DNA from: Bolinopsis microptera
Lineage: Eukaryota > Ctenophora > Tentaculata > Lobata > Bolinopsidae
Reading direction: 5' to 3'
DNA: 64,000 nucleotides
NCBI RefSeq assembly: GCF_026151205.1
Contig: NC_087073.1
Location: 15,457,837 to 15,521,836, forward strand
Below, piece by piece: positions 1 through 12,141 of this stretch; position 1 is the stretch's first letter; every line of letters begins with the position of its first letter. The position numbers and the translations under genes are program-made. The notes below the pieces were generated by a model. It was not told the origin of the DNA, ran no database searches, and saw only the letters and a list, made by a program, of their open reading frames with translations.

Positions 1-701
1 TAGTTGTATGGCTATGAGACAGATAATCTGAGCAAGTTTGGGCGAATTTTTATGTGCCAAACTTGAGATATGACTTTAAACTCATGAAAACATCTCAAAT
101 TGGCGGTTTCGGAACGATATTTGACGAAAGTCGATTATTTTGAGATCCTACTGATAAATTTTCTTTAAACTTTCCAGATAGTTGTATGGCTATGAGACGG
201 ATATTCTGTGCGATTTTGTGCGAATTTCTATGTGCCAAACCTGATATATGACTTCAAACACAAGAAAATATCTCAAAATGGCGGTTTGTAGCGGAACGCA
301 GGCACATATTTCGAGATCCTACTGATAAATTTTCTTTAAACTTTCCAGATAGTTGTATGGCTGTGAGACGGATATTCTGTGCGATTTTGGGCGAATTTCT
401 ATGTGCCAAACCTGAGATATGACTTCAAACACAAGAAAATATCTCAAATTGGCGCGTTCTAGCGGAACGCAGGCACATATTTCGAGATCCTACTGATAAA
501 TATTCTTTAAACTTTCCAGATAGTTGTATAGCTATGAGACGGATATTCTGTGCGACTTTTGGTGAATTTCTATGTGCCAAACCTGAGATATGACTTCAAA
601 CACAAGAAAATATCTCAAATTAGCGCGTTTTAGTGGAACGCAGACACATATTTCGAGATCCTATGCTGATACATTTTCTTTAAACTTTCCAGATATTTGT
701 A

Positions 702-2588
702 TGGCTATAACAGTCCTCCATTCCTCTTCATCCTTCTCCTCCTCAGTCCTCCTCCTCCTTCTCCTCCTCAGTCTTCCTCTTCCTTCTCCTCCTCAGTCCT
801 ACTCCTCCTCCTCCTCCTCCTCCTCATTCTCCTCTTCAGTCCTCCTCATCCTCCTCTTCCTCTTGATTATCTGTCTAATAGCCCTCCTCTTCAGTCCTCC
901 TCCTCCTCCTCTTCCTCCTCCTTCTCAGTCCTCCTCCTCAGTCTTCCTCCTCCTCAGTCATCATCCTCCTCCTCCTCCTCGGTCCTCCTCCTCCTCGTCA
1001 GTCCTTCTTCTCCTCCTCATCAGTCTTCCTCCTTCTCTTTCTCTTCCTCCTCAGTCCTCCTCAGTCCTCCTTCTCCTCCTCCTCCTCTTCCTTCTCCTCC
1101 TCCTGTGTCCTCATCCTCCCCCTCCTTCTGAGTCTTCCTCCTGAGTCCTCCTGAGTCCTCCTCCATCTGAGTCTTCCTGATTCCTCCTCCTCCTGAGTCC
1201 ACACCCTCCTGAGTCCTATTCCTCCTCCACCTCCTCCACTTCCTCGTCCTCTTCAGTCCTCCTCCTCCTTCTGAGTCTACCTTCTCCTACACTTCCTCCT
1301 CCTCCTCAGTCTTCCTCAGTCCTCATCCTCCTCCTCCTCAGTCCTCCTCCTCCTCAGTCATCATCCTCCTCCTCCTCAGTACGCCTCCTCCTCATCAGTC
1401 ATTATCCTCCTCCTCCTCATCCTCCTCCTCCTCTTCCTCCTCTTCCTCCTCCACCTCAGTCCTCAGTCCTCCTCCTCTTCCTCCTTCTCCTCCTCAGTCC
1501 TCCTCCTCCTTCTCCTCCTCATCAGTACTCCTCCTAAGTCTTTCTCCTCATCCTCTGTCCTATTCCTCCTCCTCCTCCTCCTCCTCCTCCTCCTCCTCCA
1601 CCTCAGTCCTCAGTCCTCCTCCTCTTCCTCCTTCTCCTCCTCAGTCCTCCATCTCCTTCTCCTCCTCATCAGTACTCCTCCTAAGTCTTTCTCCTCATCC
1701 TCTGTCCTATTCCTCATCAGTCCTCCTCCTCCTCAGTCCTCCTCCTCAGTCCTCTTCCTCCTCATTCTCCTCTTCAGTCCTCCTCATCCTCATGCTCCTC
1801 TTCCTCTTGATTATCTGTCTCATAGCCATACAACTATCTGGAAAGGGGGATCATGTGTATTTTCAAAGTCTTCCTCCTCCTCAGTCATCATCCTCCTCCT
1901 CCTCAGTCCTCCTCCTCCTCGTCAATCCTTCTCCTCCTCCTCATCAGTCCTCCTCCTCCTCCTTCTCTTCTTCCTCCTCGTCAGTCCTCATCAGTCTTCC
2001 TTCTCCTCCTCCTCCTCTTCCTCCTCCTCCTCCTCAGTCCTCCTCCTCATCGTCAGTCCTTCTCCTCCTCATCAGTCCTCCTCGTCAGTCCTCCTCCTCC
2101 TCCTCCTCCTCCTCCTCAGTCCTCCTCATTCTCCTCGTCCTCCTCCTCTTCTTCAGTCCTCCTCTTCCTCCTCCTTCCCCTCCTCAGTCCTCCTCTTCCA
2201 GTTCTCCTCCTTCTCTCTCCCCTCCTTCTCATCAATCCTCCTCCTCAGTCCTCCTCAGTCCTACTCCTCTTCATCCTCCCTCCTCAGTCCTCCTCAGTCC
2301 TCCTCCTCAGTCTTCCTCATCCTCATCCTCCTCTTCCTCCTCAGTCCTCCTACTCCTGAGTCCCCCTGAGTCCTCCTCCTCTTCATCCTCATCCTCCTCC
2401 TCCTCCTGTGTTCTCATCCTCTTCCTCCTTCTGAGTCCTCCTCCTGATCCTCCTGAGTCCTCTCGAGTCCATCTCCTCCACATCCTCCACTTCCTCGTCC
2501 TCTTCAGTCCTCCTCCTCCTCCTTCTGAGTCCACCTCCTCCTACACCTCCTCCTCCTCCTCAGTCTTCCTCCTCCTCCTCCTCCTCCT
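702..2588. repeat. Polypyrimidine core of satellite copy 1
   Basis: Almost pure C+T on the + strand, mostly TCC and TTC triplets with recurring TCCTCAGTCC, so the complementary strand is almost pure purine. Islands of the 171-bp subrepeat are embedded, for example around 865-890 and 1805-1845. Equivalent cores lie at about 3694-5574 and 6853-8721. Confidence 0.9.
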
Positions 2589-3218
2589 ATAGCCATGTAA
2601 CTATCTGGAAAGTTTTAAAAAATTCTATCATTTAAATCTCCAAATATATGCCTTTGTTCCGCTAAAAACCGCCAATTCGGAGATATTTTCTTGTGTTTGA
2701 AGTCATATCTCAAGTTCGGCACATAGAAATTCGCCCAAAATCACACAGATTATCCGTCTCATAGCCATACAACTATCTGGAAAGTTTAAAGAAAATGTAT
2801 CAGTAGGATCTCGAAATATGTGCCTGCATTCCGCTAGAAACCGCCAATTTGGAGATATTTTCTTGTGTTTGAAGTCATATCTCAGGTTTGGCACATATAA
2901 GGTTGCCCAAAATCGCACAGATCATTCGTCTTATAGTCATACAACTATCTGGAAAGTTTAAAGAAAATTTATCAGTAGGATCTCGAAATATGTGCCTGCA
3001 TTCCGCTAGAAACCGCTAATTTGGAGATATTTTCTTGTGTTTGAAGTCATATCTCAAGTTTAACATATAAAAATTCTCCCAAACTCTCACACATTATCCG
3101 TCATATAGCCATGTAACTATCTGGAAAGTTTAAAGAAAATCTATTTGTCAGATCTGGAGAAAATCAAAAATATATTCTAAGTTATTCACTAAAACACTCG
3201 ATTTTCGAACTTTTTATT

Positions 3219-3278
3219 TGGAACAGATTTGTCGAAAGTCCTTCTGTTGGACTTTCTGTTCCATTTGTTCCGCGGAAC
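3219..3278. repeat. Hairpin-forming junction between satellite copies
   Basis: GAAAGTCC is followed by GGACTTTC, flanked outside by GGAACA and TGTTCC, giving nested inverted repeats. Next comes the perfect palindrome GTTCCGCGGAAC. The same junction recurs near 6207-6266. The last copy ends at 9379 inside the first arm, where unique sequence begins. Confidence 0.75.
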
Positions 3279-6200
3279 AATATTTGACGAAAGTCGATTA
3301 TCTTGAGATCCTACTGATAAATTTTCTTTAAACTTTCCAGATAGTTGTATGGCTATGAGACGGATATTCTGTGCGATTTTGTGCGAATTTCTATGTGCCA
3401 AACCTGATATATGACTTCAAACACAAGAAAATATCTCAAAATGGCGGTTTGTAGCGGAACGCAGGCACATATTTCGAGATCCTACTGATAAATTTTCTTT
3501 AAACTTTCCAGATAGTTGTATGGCTGTGAGACGGATATTCTGTGCGATTTTGGGCGAATTTCTATGTGCCAAACCTGAGATATGACTTCAAACACAAGAA
3601 AATATCTCAAATTGGCGCGTTCTAGCGGAACGCAGGCACATATTTCGAGATCCTATGCTGATACATTTTCTTTAAACTTTCCAGATATTTGTATGGCTAT
3701 AACAGTCCTCCATTCCTCTTCATCCTTCTCCTCCTCAGTCCTCCTCCTCCTTCTCCTCCTCAGTCTTCCTCTTCCTTCTCCTCCTCAGTCCTACTCCTCC
3801 TCCTCCTCCTCCTCCTCATTCTCCTCTTCAGTCCTCCTCATCCTCCTCTTCCTCTTGATTATCTGTCTAATAGCCCTCCTCTTCAGTCCTCCTCCTCCTC
3901 CTCTTCCTCCTCCTTCTCAGTCCTCCTCCTCAGTCTTCCTCCTCCTCAGTCATCATCCTCCTCCTCCTCCTCGGTCCTCCTCCTCCTCGTCAGTCCTTCT
4001 TCTCCTCCTCATCAGTCTTCCTCCTTCTCTTTCTCCTCCTCCTCAGTCCTCCTCAGTCCTCCTTCTCCTCCTCCTCCTCTTCCTTCTCCTCCTCCTGTGT
4101 CCTCATCCTCCCCCTCCTTCTGAGTCTTCCTCCTGAGTCCTCCTGAGTCCTCCTCCATCTGAGTCTTCCTGATTCCTCCTCCTCCTGAGTCCACACCCTC
4201 CTGAGTCCTATTCCTCCTCCACCTCCTCCACTTCCTCGTCCTCTTCAGTCCTCCTCCTCCTTCTGAGTCTACCTTCTCCTACACTTCCTCCTCCTCCTCA
4301 GTCTTCCTCAGTCCTCATCCTCCTCCTCCTCAGTCCTCCTCCTCCTCAGTCATCATCCTCCTCCTCCTCAGTACGCCTCCTCCTCATCAGTCATTATCCT
4401 CCTCCTCCTCATCCTCCTCCTCCTCTTCCTCCTCTTCCTCCTCCACCTCAGTCCTCAGTCCTCCTCCTCTTCCTCCTTCTCCTCCTCAGTCCTCCTCCTC
4501 CTTCTCCTCCTCATCAGTACTCCTCCTAAGTCTTTCTCCTCATCCTCTGTCCTATTCCTCCTCCTCCTCCTCCTCCTCCTCCTCCACCTCAGTCCTCAGT
4601 CCTCCTCCTCTTCCTCCTTCTCCTCCTCAGTCCTCCATCTCCTTCTCCTCCTCATCAGTACTCCTCCTAAGTCTTTCTCCTCATCCTCTGTCCTATTCCT
4701 CATCAGTCCTCCTCCTCCTCAGTCCTCCTCCTCAGTCCTCTTCCTCCTCATTCTCCTCTTCAGTCCTCCTCATCCTCATGCTCCTCTTCCTCTTGATTAT
4801 CTGTCTCATAGCCATACAACTATCTGGAAAGGGGGATCATGTGTATTTTCAAAGTCTTCCTCCTCCTCAGTCATCATCCTCCTCCTCCTCAGTCCTCCTC
4901 CTCCTCGTCAATCCTTCTCCTCCTCCTCATCAGTCCTCCTCCTCCTCCTTCTCTTCTTCCTCCTCGTCAGTCCTCATCAGTCTTCCTTCTCCTCCTCCTC
5001 CTCTTCCTCCTCCTCCTCCTCAGTCCTCCTCCTCATCGTCAGTCCTTCTCCTCCTCATCAGTCCTCCTCGTCAGTCCTCCTCCTCCTCCTCCTCCTCCTC
5101 CTCAGTCCTCCTCATTCTCCTCGTCCTCCTCCTCTTCTTCAGTCCTCCTCTTCCTCCTCCTTCCCCTCCTCAGTCCTCCTCTTCCAGTTCTCCTCCTTCT
5201 CTCTCCCCTCCTTCTCATCAATCCTCCTCCTCAGTCCTCCTCAGTCCTACTCCTCTTCATCCTCCCTCCTCAGTCCTCCTCAGTCCTCCTCCTCAGTCTT
5301 CCTCATCCTCATCCTCCTCTTCCTCCTCAGTCCTCCTACTCCTGAGTCCCCCTGAGTCCTCCTCCTCTTCATCCTCATCCTCCTCCTCCTCCTGTGTTCT
5401 CATCCTCTTCCTCCTTCTGAGTCCTCCTCCTGATCCTCCTGAGTCCTCCCGAGTCCATCTCCTCCACATCCTCCACTTCCTCGTCCTCTTCAGTCCTCCT
5501 CCTCCTCCTTCTGAGTCCACCTCCTCCTACACCTCCTCCTCCTCCTCAGTCTTCCTCCTCCTCCTCCTCCTCCTATAGCCATGTAACTATCTGGAAAGTT
5601 TTAAAAAATTCTATCATTTAAATCTCCAAATATATGCCTTTGTTCCGCTAAAAACCGCCAATTCGGAGATATTTTCTTGTGTTTGAAGTCATATCTCAAG
5701 TTCGGCACATAGAAATTCGCCCAAAATCACACAGATTATCCGTCTCATAGCCATACAACTATCTGGAAAGTTTAAAGAAAATGTATCAGTAGGATCTCGA
5801 AATATGTGCCTGCATTCCGCTAGAAACCGCCAATTTGGAGATATTTTCTTGTGTTTGAAGTCATATCTCAGGTTTGGCACATATAAGGTTGCCCAAAATC
5901 GCACAGATCATTCGTCTTAAATAGTCATACAACTATCTGGAAAGTTTAAAGAAAATTTATCAGTAGGATCTCGAAATATGTGCCTGCATTCCGCTAGAAA
6001 CCGCTAATTTGGAGATATTTTCTTGTGTTTGAAGTCATATCTCAAGTTTAACATATAAAAATTCTCCCAAACTCTCACACATTATCCGTCATATAGCCAT
6101 GTAACTATCTGGAAAGTTTAAAGAAAATCTATTTGTCAGATCTGGAGAAAATCAAAAATATATTCTAAGTTATTCACTAAAACACTCGATTTTCGAACTT

Positions 6201-9200
6201 TTTATTTGGAACAGATTTGTCGAAAGTCCTTCTGTTGGACTTTCTGTTCCATTTGTTCCGCGGAACAATATTTGACGAAAGTCGATTATCTTGAGATCCT
6301 ACTGATAAATTTTCTTTAAACTTTCCAGATAGTTGTATGGCTATGAGACGGATATTCTGTGCGATTTTGTGCGAATTTCTATGTGCCAAACCTGATATAT
6401 GACTTCAAACACAAGAAAATATCTCAAAATGGCGGTTTGTAGCGGAACGCAGGCACATATTTCGAGATCCTACTGATAAATTTTCTTTAAACTTTCCAGA
6501 TAGTTGTATGGCTGTGAGACGGATATTCTGTGCGATTTTGGGCGAATTTCTATGTGCCAAACCTGAGATATGACTTCAAACACAAGAAAATATCTCAAAT
6601 TGGCGCGTTCTAGCGGAACGCAGGCACATATTTCGAGATCCTACTGATAAATATTCTTTAAACTTTCCAGATAGTTGTATAGCTATGAGACGGATATTCT
6701 GTGCGACTTTTGGTGAATTTCTATGTGCCAAACCTGAGATATGACTTCAAACACAAGAAAATATCTCAAATTAGCGCGTTTTAGTGGAACGCAGACACAT
6801 ATTTCGAGATCCTATGCTGATACATTTTCTTTAAACTTTCCAGATATTTGTATGGCTATAACAGTCCTCCATTCCTCTTCATCCTTCTCCTCCTCAGTCC
6901 TCCTCCTCCTTCTCCTCCTCAGTCTTCCTCTTCCTTCTCCTCCTCAGTCCTACTCCTCCTCCTCCTCCTCCTCCTCATTCTCCTCTTCAGTCCTCCTCAT
7001 CCTCCTCTTCCTCTTGATTATCTGTCTAATAGCCCTCCTCTTCAGTCCTCCTCCTCCTCCTCTTCCTCCTCCTTCTCAGTCCTCCTCCTCAGTCTTCCTC
7101 CTCCTCAGTCATCATCCTCCTCCTCCTCCTCGGTCCTCCTCCTCCTCGTCAGTCCTTCTTCTCCTCCTCATCAGTCTTCCTCCTTCTCTTTCTCCTCCTC
7201 CTCAGTCCTCCTCAGTCCTCCTTCTCCTCCTCCTCCTCTTCCTTCTCCTCCTCCTGTGTCCTCATCCTCCCCCTCCTTCTGAGTCTTCCTCCTGAGTCCT
7301 CCTGAGTCCTCCTCCATCTGAGTCTTCCTGATTCCTCCTCCTCCTGAGTCCACACCCTCCTGAGTCCTATTCCTCCTCCACCTCCTCCACTTCCTCGTCC
7401 TCTTCAGTCCTCCTCCTCCTTCTGAGTCTACCTTCTCCTACACTTCCTCCTCCTCCTCAGTCTTCCTCAGTCCTCATCCTCCTCCTCCTCAGTCCTCCTC
7501 CTCCTCAGTCATCATCCTCCTCCTCCTCAGTACGCCTCCTCCTCATCAGTCATTATCCTCCTCCTCCTCATCCTCCTCCTCCTCTTCCTCCTCTTCCTCC
7601 TCCACCTCAGTCCTCAGTCCTCCTCCTCTTCCTCCTTCTCCTCCTCAGTCCTCCTCCTCCTTCTCCTCCTCATCAGTACTCCTCCTAAGTCTTTCTCCTC
7701 ATCCTCTGTCCTATTCCTCCTCCTCCTCCTCCTCCTCCTCCTCCTCCTCCTCCTCCACCTCAGTCCTCAGTCCTCCTCCTCTTCCTCCTTCTCCTCCTCA
7801 GTCCTCCATCTCCTTCTCCTCCTCATCAGTACTCCTCCTAAGTCTTTCTCCTCATCCTCTGTCCTATTCCTCATCAGTCCTCCTCCTCCTCAGTCCTCCT
7901 CCTCAGTCCTCTTCCTCCTCATTCTCCTCTTCAGTCCTCCTCATCCTCATGCTCCTCTTCCTCTTGATTATCTGTCTCATAGCCATACAACTATCTGGAA
8001 AGGGGGATCATGTGTATTTTCAAAGTCTTCCTCCTCCTCAGTCATCATCCTCCTCCTCCTCAGTCCTCCTCCTCCTCGTCAATCCTTCTCCTCCTCCTCA
8101 TCAGTCCTCCTCCTCCTCCTTCTCTTCTTCCTCCTCGTCAGTCCTCATCAGTCTTCCTTCTCCTCCTCCTCCTCTTCCTCCTCCTCCTCCTCAGTCCTCC
8201 TCCTCATCGTCAGTCCTTCTCCTCCTCATCAGTCCTCCTCGTCAGTCCTCCTCCTCCTCCTCCTCCTCCTCCTCAGTCCTCCTCATTCTCCTCGTCCTCC
8301 TCCTCTTCTTCAGTCCTCCTCTTCCTCCTCCTTCCCCTCCTCAGTCCTCCTCTTCCAGTTCTCCTCCTTCTCTCTCCCCTCCTTCTCATCAATCCTCCTC
8401 CTCAGTCCTCCTCAGTCCTACTCCTCTTCCTCCTCCCTCCTCAGTCCTCCTCAGTCCTCCTCCTCAGTCTTCCTCATCCTCATCCTCCTCTTCCTCCTCA
8501 GTCCTCCTACTCCTGAGTCCCCCTGAGTCCTCCTCCTCCTGTGTTCTCATCCTCTTCCTCCTTCTGAGTCCTCCTCCTGATCCTCCTGAGTCCTCCCGAG
8601 TCCATCTCCTCCACATCCTCCACTTCCTCGTCCTCTTCAGTCCTCCTCCTCCTCCTTCTGAGTCCACCTCCTCCTACACCTCCTCCTCCTCCTCAGTCTT
8701 CCTCCTCCTCCTCCTCCTCCTATAGCCATGTAACTATCTGGAAAGTTTTAAAAAATTCTATCATTTAAATCTCCAAATATATGCCTTTGTTCCGCTAAAA
8801 ACCGCCAATTCGGAGATATTTTCTTGTGTTTGAAGTCATATCTCAAGTTCGGCACATAGAAATTCGCCCAAAATCACACAGATTATCCGTCTCATAGCCA
8901 TACAACTATCTGGAAAGTTTAAAGAAAATGTATCAGTAGGATCTCGAAATATGTGCCTGCATTCCGCTAGAAACCGCCAATTTGGAGATATTTTCTTGTG
9001 TTTGAAGTCATATCTCAGGTTTGGCACATATAAGGTTGCCCAAAATCGCACAGATCATTCGTCTTATAGTCATACAACTATCTGGAAAGTTTAAAGAAAA
9101 TTTATCAGTAGGATCTCGAAATATGTGCCTGCATTCCGCTAGAAACCGCTAATTTGGAGATATTTTCTTGTGTTTGAAGTCATATCTCAAGTTTAACATA

Positions 9201-9379
9201 TAAAAATTCTCCCAAACTCTCACACATTATCCGTCATATAGCCATGTAACTATCTGGAAAGTTTAAAGAAAATCTATTTGTCAGATCTGGAGAAAATCAA
9301 AAATATATTCTAAGTTATTCACTAAAACACTCGATTTTCGAACTTTTTATTTGGAACAGATTTGTCGAAAGTCCTTCTG

Positions 9380-9933
9380 GGGACCAGTTCATGTCGAACG
9401 TTCGTGTAACGCGCGGCGACGTTTTCACGATTAAGGTACTCTTTTTCTGACCTTGCTGCACGTACGTACGTACGTTACATTACGTACCTTATATTATGCT
9501 TTATTTAATTGTTTACCAAACGTATTGCATTGCGATCGTTTTTGGGGTTTTCATCGGTATTCCGAGTATCACCTTTGACCAGGAAGCTCAGGGCTGGTTG
9601 AAGCAAAAATCGGACGCAATTTATACTAAAATACATACAGTGTAGTGTCAAGGGGCAGTTGACTTACGTCTTACACTTTTCCTCTTCTGGCCCGTTCCAT
9701 TTCCCTAAAAAAATAACATTACTCTAAATTTACCAGGATATCGTACAAACCGGACGTTTTGTTCTTCGAAAAGGCTTAAAATTTGGGAGATTCCCGCCCC
9801 CACACAGCAGGGTCTGCAAGGGCGGTTGTTACGCCTCTGATTATGGGGCAGTTACTAACATTTTTGATTCTTCATCTAGTGGCCTGTTTCGCATTTTTAA
9901 TTCTCTTAAAAAACTTAACACAAACATTACCAG
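9380..9933. other. Unique sequence between the satellite and the HECT exons; no gene seen
   Basis: Presumed intron of the HECT ligase gene. I translated it looking for the preceding HECT exon and found none. An alternating ACGT run occurs near 9459-9473. Confidence 0.5.
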
Positions 9934-10639
9934 GCTGTAAGGTCGTTCGATAACGAGTTCAGAGCAAGACTTCTGCAGTTTGTGACCGGGACTTCCAGGG
10001 TGCCCATGAACGGATTTAGAGAACTTCAAGGTTTGTCAATTCCCCACAGATTTAGTAATTCATTAATTCTATACTGGAAAAATTCCAACAGTCTTTTCTG
10101 TGTGTGATTAGAGATATATGGTGAACATCAATTACAACATTTCCCGGTAGTTGGTACTTTTGAGTCTTGACTCGTTGTACTGATGAATGAACCGTATGAA
10201 CTTCAAAAGTCAGCTAAACTCTATTGTATTGCTTAATCACACTATCTCAGGATCTAACGGACCACAAAAGTTTTGTATTGAGAAATGGGGGACAAATCAG
10301 GATCTTCCAAGGGCGCATACTTGGTAAGTAACAGTTGTACTTGAGGTGGGGGGGGGGGGGGGGGTTGGAGGACGATTTAGACTTGAGTCCCAGTTTGTGC
10401 GCTAAATATACTAAATCTTTAAAAAATTGTCACATTCACGTTTCTGAGTTTTAGTTACATTATAATCCTACAAAGGAAGACAAAATTTGATTTTTGAACT
10501 GATAGTATGACAGCTTGTATGTGACAACGCGAGGCAGCCGCTGTCAATGATATGCAGAGAAATACCATGATTTTGTTAAGGATTGTTGCATCCTTATAAG
10601 TTACTGAACGATTTCTGAGAAATGCCCAAAACTAATTTT

Positions 10640-10672
<33 letters not shown>

Positions 10673-11175
10673 TTGTTGGTATACTGCCAACTCAAGATGA
10701 AACTTAACATAATATTTAATAATATGTAAATATTATCTGATCAAACTGGTAGAATTTACTCACGTTGTTTCAAACTTTTACTCAATTTTTTATTAAACCT
10801 CAAATTATGCTGGTTATTTATCAAAACCAGCGTTTCACAATTCATTAAAATCAAATCTTAAATATCAATAATTTTAAATAATATGTAAATAGCATTTTCT
10901 AGAACTTACTGGATTTTGACATGTCTCAAACTAGTGCTCTATTTCTAATGAAAAGTTAAAAGGTTCTAATGAAAAGTTAAAAGGTTGCTTATGAAAACGT
11001 AATTCAAGTTTTAGCTTTTAAAACTTAACAGCTTTTCTTTAATAGCTTTACGGTTAAATGAACGTTTAATTTCAGTTTCAACCGTATTGACCTACCGATG
11101 TACAGCGATTACCACACTCTGAGGGAAAAATTACGAGTAGCTGTGGAATGCACAGGTGGATTCGACATAGACTAA
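9934..11175 (+). CDS. Nedd4-family HECT E3 ubiquitin ligase, last three exons (5' part outside the window)
   Basis: Encodes the C-lobe of the HECT domain, which accepts ubiquitin from an E2 on a catalytic cysteine and passes it to substrates. Exons by splice sites: 9934-10030 (phase 0 in, 1 out; donor GTTTGT), 10251-10323 (donor GTAAGT) and 11076-11175, stop TAA 11173-11175. Phases join exactly. Exon 1 encodes [17 protein letters not shown], a hallmark of Nedd4-type ligases. Exon 2 encodes [14 protein letters not shown], and the catalytic Cys codon is split TG|T across the last intron before FNRIDLP. The protein ends CTGGFDID, close to the acidic C-termini known in Nedd4, Itch and WWP proteins. 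The N-lobe, WW and C2 exons are not seen; the next sequence upstream is the satellite. An ATG at 10285 lies in another frame and is not a start. The family call is confident; the orthologue is not. Confidence 0.93.
10348..10364. repeat. Poly-G run (17 G) in the last HECT intron
   Basis: Uninterrupted G tract 25 bases inside the intron. It is one of a series of long G or C runs in the window. Confidence 0.9.
10641..10671. repeat. Poly-C run (31 C) in the last HECT intron
   Basis: Uninterrupted C tract. With the poly-G at 10348 it makes a G-tract/C-tract pair about 280 bases apart in one intron, so G17 and C31 could pair in the pre-mRNA. Confidence 0.9.
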
Positions 11176-12141
11176 AATCCGGACTAGATTAAAAAGTTAG
11201 AAATATTTATCTTCCCCTGCTAGAAACTAGCCGGCTGTGAACTAAAACAGAGCAGTTGGCAAAGTTGAACAAACTAAACCTCACATTTTTGAAAGACTTA
11301 TGTTTAATGCCTAATGGAGAGAATGTAATGTTATAAAAGCAATTTATAGCTGAGCTCAGTTAAAGATGTTTATAGCTGGCAAATTTTTATTTCTTATTGG
11401 AAGTATAGATTAGCCCTGGATTTTCTTTTTATGTTTAGAATGTTGATGATCAGAATTTACTTTTTTATTCGTTATAAAGTTATAAATGATACACGATATT
11501 GAGATCTCGTTGTGGTCCACTGTGAGAGACTGCAAGTGTAATATATAAATTAAACTCGCTGGGATGAAGTTGACCTGTTTTAACAAGCAAGGATATGAGA
11601 TTGTTTGAGAGCTCTTGACGTTGGGTCGGTGGTGGCAGCTATACCTACCACGACATATAGCACTGTATCTACCACTGCTTAGGTCAGCCAATTTGTAACT
11701 TTCTAGATTTTATTAATTATGTTATGTGGTGCAAGTAGTGTTCAGCTAAGTTGAGCTGCTTAGCTTGCCATTTATGAAATTATGTTCTTTCCGTACGTTT
11801 GTTTGATTGGGGTTCACTGACTTGATATTTCATCTTTTAACCTAGCAAACTAATTGATTTTAGAATTAATTGATTTGATAATAAGCGGAGGTTCTCGCTA
11901 ATTGTAGTGTACATAGCTGTGTCGAGAACCTCGTTTGATGTAATAACTTAGCGTTGATTTGACTTAGATTTCTTCGATACGAATGTTTTTCTTCGTTTAA
12001 TACAAACATCTCAGTATCATCTTGCACTACTTGATCAATTAACGAAAGTTTAATTATTCTGTTTTTCATAAGAATATGGAATTTCAGCACACAGTCAACT
12101 CCAATGATTGATATGCTTGTTCGCAATTATGGACCATAGCG
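11176..12141. other. Intergenic region between the HECT and WD40 genes
   Basis: Holds the HECT 3' UTR and the WD40 gene promoter. No convincing reading frame. An ATTAAA near 11189 is a weak polyadenylation candidate for the HECT transcript. No repeats seen. Confidence 0.4.

Larger units (their letters stand above)
1..9379. repeat. Tandem array of a 3.0-3.15 kb satellite with inverted 171-bp subrepeats and a pyrimidine-rich core
   Basis: Three tandem copies, the first cut by the window start. Landmarks recur at 3241, 6229 and 9374 (spacings 2988 and 3145). Each copy has, in order, direct 171-bp subrepeats (GATCCTACTGATAAA landmarks at 144, 315, 486 and 657), a 1.9-kb core of TCC/TTC runs broken by CAGT (about 702-2588), and two to three subrepeats in reverse complement (about 2590-3180). 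The middle copy lacks one 171-bp subrepeat, which explains its shorter period. Copy 3 also lacks 24 bases of the core. Between copies lies a hairpin-forming junction with the palindrome GTTCCGCGGAAC (3267 and 6255). The copies look almost identical by eye, which suggests recent amplification or homogenisation. The Ser/Leu/Pro-rich reading frames in the core are products of simple sequence and are not called as genes. Confidence 0.95.

Noticed and set aside
144-657. Relation of the 171-bp subrepeat to primate alpha satellite
   Set aside because: Only the length agrees; the sequence shows no similarity that I can recognise.
590-8725. Ser/Leu/Pro-rich reading frames of up to 266 codons in the satellite
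   Set aside because: They are translations of TCC/TTC repeats, open in several frames at once, with no domain and no splice context.
10285-10323. Possible start codon of the WD40 gene (frame [13 protein letters not shown])
   Set aside because: The same exon in another frame, entered from the acceptor at 10250, gives a perfect HECT sequence that continues in phase on both sides.
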